NCBI GenBank assembly: GCA_029264635.1
Contig: JARIAA010000150.1
Span: forward strand, 1-9,950
From: Psychrobacter sp.
GTDB lineage: Bacteria > Pseudomonadota > Gammaproteobacteria > Pseudomonadales > Moraxellaceae
Length of the DNA: 9,950 nucleotides
Direction: 5' to 3'
Shown here piece by piece: positions 7,208 to 9,950 of this stretch. A program made the position numbers and the translations under genes. Under the pieces are notes generated by a model. That model did not search any database. It worked only from the letters and a program-made list of their open reading frames with translations, and had not been told where the DNA came from. Positions within the stretch are counted from its first letter, which is position 1. Each line of letters starts with the position of its first letter.

Positions 7208-7308
7208 TTATTTTTATATTCATTACGCCCGTTTAATATGGCGCGGCACATAATATGCATCCCCATATAGACCATACTAATTAAAAACTTAAAAGCGAAA
7301 CCTACTCT

Positions 7309-9606
7309 ATGTCCGATGTTATTGATCATACAATTGACTCTATTATTCCAAGTGAACCAATGGACACCCGCTCCGTTGCGGAGTTCACCGAACAAGCCTA
7401 TCTCAACTACGCCATGTACGTCATCATGGATCGGGCGCTGCCTAATATCGCTGACGGCTTAAAGCCTGTACAGCGCCGTATCATTTATGCGATGAGTGAG
7501 CTGGGTCTAAAATCGACGGCGAAAGCCAAAAAGTCAGCGCGTACCGTCGGTGACGTCTTGGGTAAATACCATCCGCATGGTGACAGCGCCTGTTATGAAG
7601 CGATGGTACTCATGGCGCAGCCGTTTAGTTATCGCTATCCGCTCATCACGGGTCAAGGCAACTGGGGTAGCCCTGATGATCCCAAATCCTTTGCTGCCAT
7701 GCGTTATACTGAAGCTAAAATGTCTGCTTATGCCAATACGCTACTTGCGGAGTTGGGTCAAGGCACGGTCGATTGGCATGATAGCTTTGATGGCACCATG
7801 CAAGAACCAACTACCCTACCTGCACGCCTGCCCAATATCTTATTAAATGGTACGACTGGTATTGCGGTCGGTATGGCAACTGATATCCCGCCGCACAACC
7901 TAAATGAAGTTGTACGCGCGGCGATTCGTCTACTAAAAAACCCTGAGCTATCGGTTAAGCAGCTCACACAATCGATACCTGCGCCTGATTTGCCAACCCC
8001 TGCCGAAATTATTACCAGCAAAAAAGATTTGCAAGCAATGTATGAAAGTGGCCGCGGCAGTTATAAAATGCGCGCCACCTATCATATCGATAGCAAAGAG
8101 AAAAACCTTGTCATCATCGACGCGCTGCCTTACCAGGTCTCAGGCAATAAGATCCAAGAGCAAATCGCTAAGCTCATGGTGGATAAAAAGCTGCCTTGGG
8201 TCACCGATATCCATGACGAATCAGATCACTAAAATGCTTGCCGTATCGTGCTTGAGTTACGCTCGACGCGCGTCGATGTCTATCGCGTGATGAGTCATTT
8301 GTTTGCCAGTACTGACCTTGAGAGCAATTACCGCGTCAATATGAATATGATTGGCCTAAATGGTAAGCCGCAGGTCAAAAACCTCAAAGAAATATTAGAA
8401 GAGTGGCTCATTTGTCGCCGCTCAGTGGTCACGCGTCGTCTACAATATCGCCTCGATAAAATCGATAAGCGCTTGCATATCCTCGCAGGCTTATTGATTG
8501 CCTATCTCAATATCGATGAAGTCATTCGTATCATTCGTGAAGAAGACGAGCCAAAATTATCATTAATGCAAGGCTATGATCTAACTGAGATACAAGCCAA
8601 TGCTATTTTGGACATTCGCCTGCGTCAATTGGCTAAACTCGAAGAGATTGAGCTACGTCGCGAGCAGGACGAGCTGGCCGCTGAGCGCGCTATTATTCAA
8701 GAGTACTTGAATAATCCAGATAGCCTGACAGGATTAATCATCGATGAGCTGAATGAAGACATGAAAGCACATGGTGACAATCGCATGTCGCCACTAGCAG
8801 ATCGCGAGGAGGCGCAAGCGTTAAAAGAGTCGGATCTCGTACCAAGCGAACCTATCACTGCCATCTTATCGAAAGCAGGTTGGATACGCGCCGCCAAAGG
8901 CCATGACGTTGATGCCGCTGGCATGACCTATCGCTCAGGTGATAGTTATCAGGCGCACGTGCGCGGTAAATCTAATGAGAAAATCTATGTGCTTGACAGT
9001 ACGGGGCGCAGCTATAGCATCGACGCGCATAACTTAGCTTCTGCCCGTGGTCAAGGTGATCCGCTCACAAGCGTGCTAAAACCGCCAGCGGGTGCCACTT
9101 TTGAGCAACTGCTCACGGGCGCTGATAATCAGCGTATTATTCTCGCCAGCTCGACAGGATATGGCTTTATTAATACCCTTGGCAATCTTGATAGCAATCA
9201 AAAAGCGGGGAAAAACATCATTAACCTTGGCGCTGATAGTCGCTTACTGCCCGTCGCACGCATTGATAGTAATGCAGAAACTCATGGCGATAGTGATGAA
9301 GCGGTAAAAGCCACGCCTGATCATCTTGCCGTCGTAACCAATGCAGGTTATCTGCTGATATTTGCGCTCGATGATTTGCCTGAACAGGCGCGTGGAAAGG
9401 GTAATAAGATGATTACGCTAAAAGGTGATGAAGAAGTACTTGCTATCACGCCACTTAGTTTGCAGGACAGCTTAGTTATTACAGCAGGTAAGCGTCATGT
9501 GACTCTAAAGCCGATGGATTTAGCCAATTATACAGGCAGTCGTGGTAATCGTGGGGGTCAGTTGCCAAGGGGCTTTCAGAATGTGACGAGTGTTGAAGTT
9601 GGGTAG
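7309..9606 (+). pseudogene. parC: DNA topoisomerase IV subunit A (ParC), interrupted by an in-frame stop at codon 308
   Basis: ParC is the DNA-cleaving subunit of topoisomerase IV, which with ParE unlinks replicated chromosomes. Ignoring one stop, the frame encodes 765 residues, close to the E. coli 752. The winged-helix region carries KPVQRR, the Arg132-Tyr133 catalytic pair (FAAMRYTEAKMSAYA) and the GTTGIAVGMATDIPPHN segment (Ile185). The quinolone-determining positions are the sensitive-type Ser93 and Glu97 (Ser80/Glu84 in E. coli). The tower and coiled-coil gate run to about residue 510, and the beta-pinwheel C-terminal domain (PSEPITAILSKAGWIRAAKGHD onward) ends with a degenerate box SRGNRGGQLPRG. 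The frame breaks only at 8230-8232, where TAA replaces the conserved Glu of DESDHEN. Fragments are 7309-8232 (307 residues, with catalytic Tyr) and the rest, with possible restarts at GTG 8248 or ATG 8290. No clear Shine-Dalgarno precedes ATG 7309. It is ParC rather than GyrA, as there is no canonical GyrA box and the sequence reads IADGLKPVQRR. Confidence 0.9.
8230..8232 (+). other. Premature TAA in parC (expected GAA)
   Basis: The reading frame gives ...HDESDH-stop-NACRIVLELRSTRVDVYRVM..., where homologues read DESDHEN. A single G-to-T difference explains it. No base is gained or lost, because the frame continues unchanged on both sides. Confidence 0.9.
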
Positions 9607-9642
9607 TTGGGTTTTTGAAATTTAATATATATTGAGTTAATT

Positions 9643-9950
9643 ATGATCTACTGCTCAAATTGTTTCGAAGATGAAGGTTTGAAACTAAAAGCCTTCATGC
9701 TGGGAGAAAAAAATACTGATAGCTGCCCAAACTGTGCAAGCAGTTCGGGTGCTAAATTAGATAAAGCTTTGCTCATCAAGTTAGCTCATAGTTTTTTTGT
9801 ATGGGGTTCTTTGTTCAGATGTGATTATGGGTTTTCTCCAATAATTGAGTTCAATGAATATCAAGAAACTGATATTGATGCCTCTCCTCAACTTTTAAAA
9901 GACATGCATGTTTTTGAGTCTGCTTTGAAGGTGGGCTTTTTCTATTATGG
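9643..9950 (+). CDS. RES-domain-like protein with N-terminal zinc ribbon, 5' part only
   Basis: An open frame begins with ATG at 9643 and runs to the window edge without a stop (102 codons visible). The start MIYCSNCFEDEGL, with Cys4, Cys7, Cys28 and Cys31 in two CxxC/CPxC pairs, makes a zinc ribbon. LIKLAHSFFVWGSLFRCDYGFSPIIEFNEYQ, then LLKDMHVFESALKVGFFYYG, resembles from memory the N-terminal part of long RES-domain proteins, whose RES domain would lie beyond the window. RES proteins include NAD+-degrading toxins usually paired with an Xre-type antitoxin; no antitoxin gene precedes this one here, since parC ends 34 bases upstream. The Shine-Dalgarno is weak (GAG at 9634-9636), and the gene is more AT-rich than parC, which may mean horizontal gain. 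The family call is tentative; that a protein is encoded is more secure. Confidence 0.6.
   Translation, partial: MIYCSNCFEDEGLKLKAFMLGEKNTDSCPNCASSSGAKLDKALLIKLAHSFFVWGSLFRCDYGFSPIIEFNEYQETDIDASPQLLKDMHVFESALKVGFFYY

Larger units (their letters stand above)
6764..7308. other. Divergent intergenic region between fadD copy B and parC
   Basis: 545 AT-rich bases with no credible gene; promoters for both flanking genes should lie here. On the fadD side there is a TATAGT -10-like element on the minus strand (6883-6878) without a good -35, and an inverted repeat ACCATT-6-AATGGT (6839-6856). On the parC side there is a direct repeat TTACGCTTG (7054-7062 and 7075-7083) and a perfect palindrome GATAGCGCTATC (7196-7207). 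No convincing -35/-10 pair for parC was found. Confidence 0.55.

Noticed and set aside
7192..7395. 67-codon minus-strand open frame over the parC start
   Set aside because: Overlaps the conserved parC N-terminus antisense; no recognisable protein features.
8230..8250. Frameshift in parC, or recoding of the stop as a special amino acid
   Set aside because: Both sides are in the same frame with family residues resuming at once, so no indel. Selenocysteine and pyrrolysine use TGA and TAG, not TAA, and the expected residue is Glu.
8042..8290. ATG at 8234 just after the parC stop as a new start
   Set aside because: It is in another frame and stops within 19 codons, so it cannot restart ParC.
7309..9606. 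Gene taken as gyrA
   Set aside because: The N-terminal pattern, the DESDH segment and the C-terminal domain without a canonical GyrA box fit ParC better.

Overview
The window looks like chromosome of a gammaproteobacterium of the family Moraxellaceae, most likely Psychrobacter or a close relative. I base this on the protein flavour (ParC, RNase PH and two long-chain acyl-CoA ligases), moderately AT-rich coding sequence and very AT-rich intergenic regions. The genus is an inference from memory, not a database result.

Layout: everything from 49 to 6763 is on the minus strand. Read in the direction of transcription (right to left) the genes are fadD copy B (6763-5027, with a strong terminator at 4895-4932), fadD copy A (4567-2756, followed by two hairpins), rph (RNase PH, 2411-1695), a small two-helix membrane protein (1607-1116, followed by a terminator hairpin) and an exported protein with a C-terminal NlpC/P60-like (papain-fold) domain (882-49). 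On the plus strand, divergent from fadD copy B across a 545-base gap, lies parC (topoisomerase IV subunit A, 7309-9606). A RES-domain-like gene begins 34 bases after it and runs off the right end.

The most notable feature is that parC, an essential gene in most bacteria, carries an in-frame TAA at codon 308. The family has a conserved Glu there (DESDHEN context). Both halves are otherwise intact and in one frame, so this is a single-base G-to-T difference: either a sequencing error or a very recent nonsense mutation.

The second structural observation is a set of four mutually complementary arms between rph and the membrane-protein gene. They are arranged like a 1:2 / 2:3 / 3:4 attenuator, with the first arm starting on the rph stop codon.

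Functionally, the two fadD genes activate fatty acids to acyl-CoA for beta-oxidation or lipid synthesis, rph trims tRNA 3' ends, and parC decatenates chromosomes. The exported cysteine-hydrolase-like protein may act on the cell envelope. The genes are mostly housekeeping. I see no tRNA, rRNA, CRISPR array, insertion sequence or phage gene, and no convincing novel multi-gene system inside the window.
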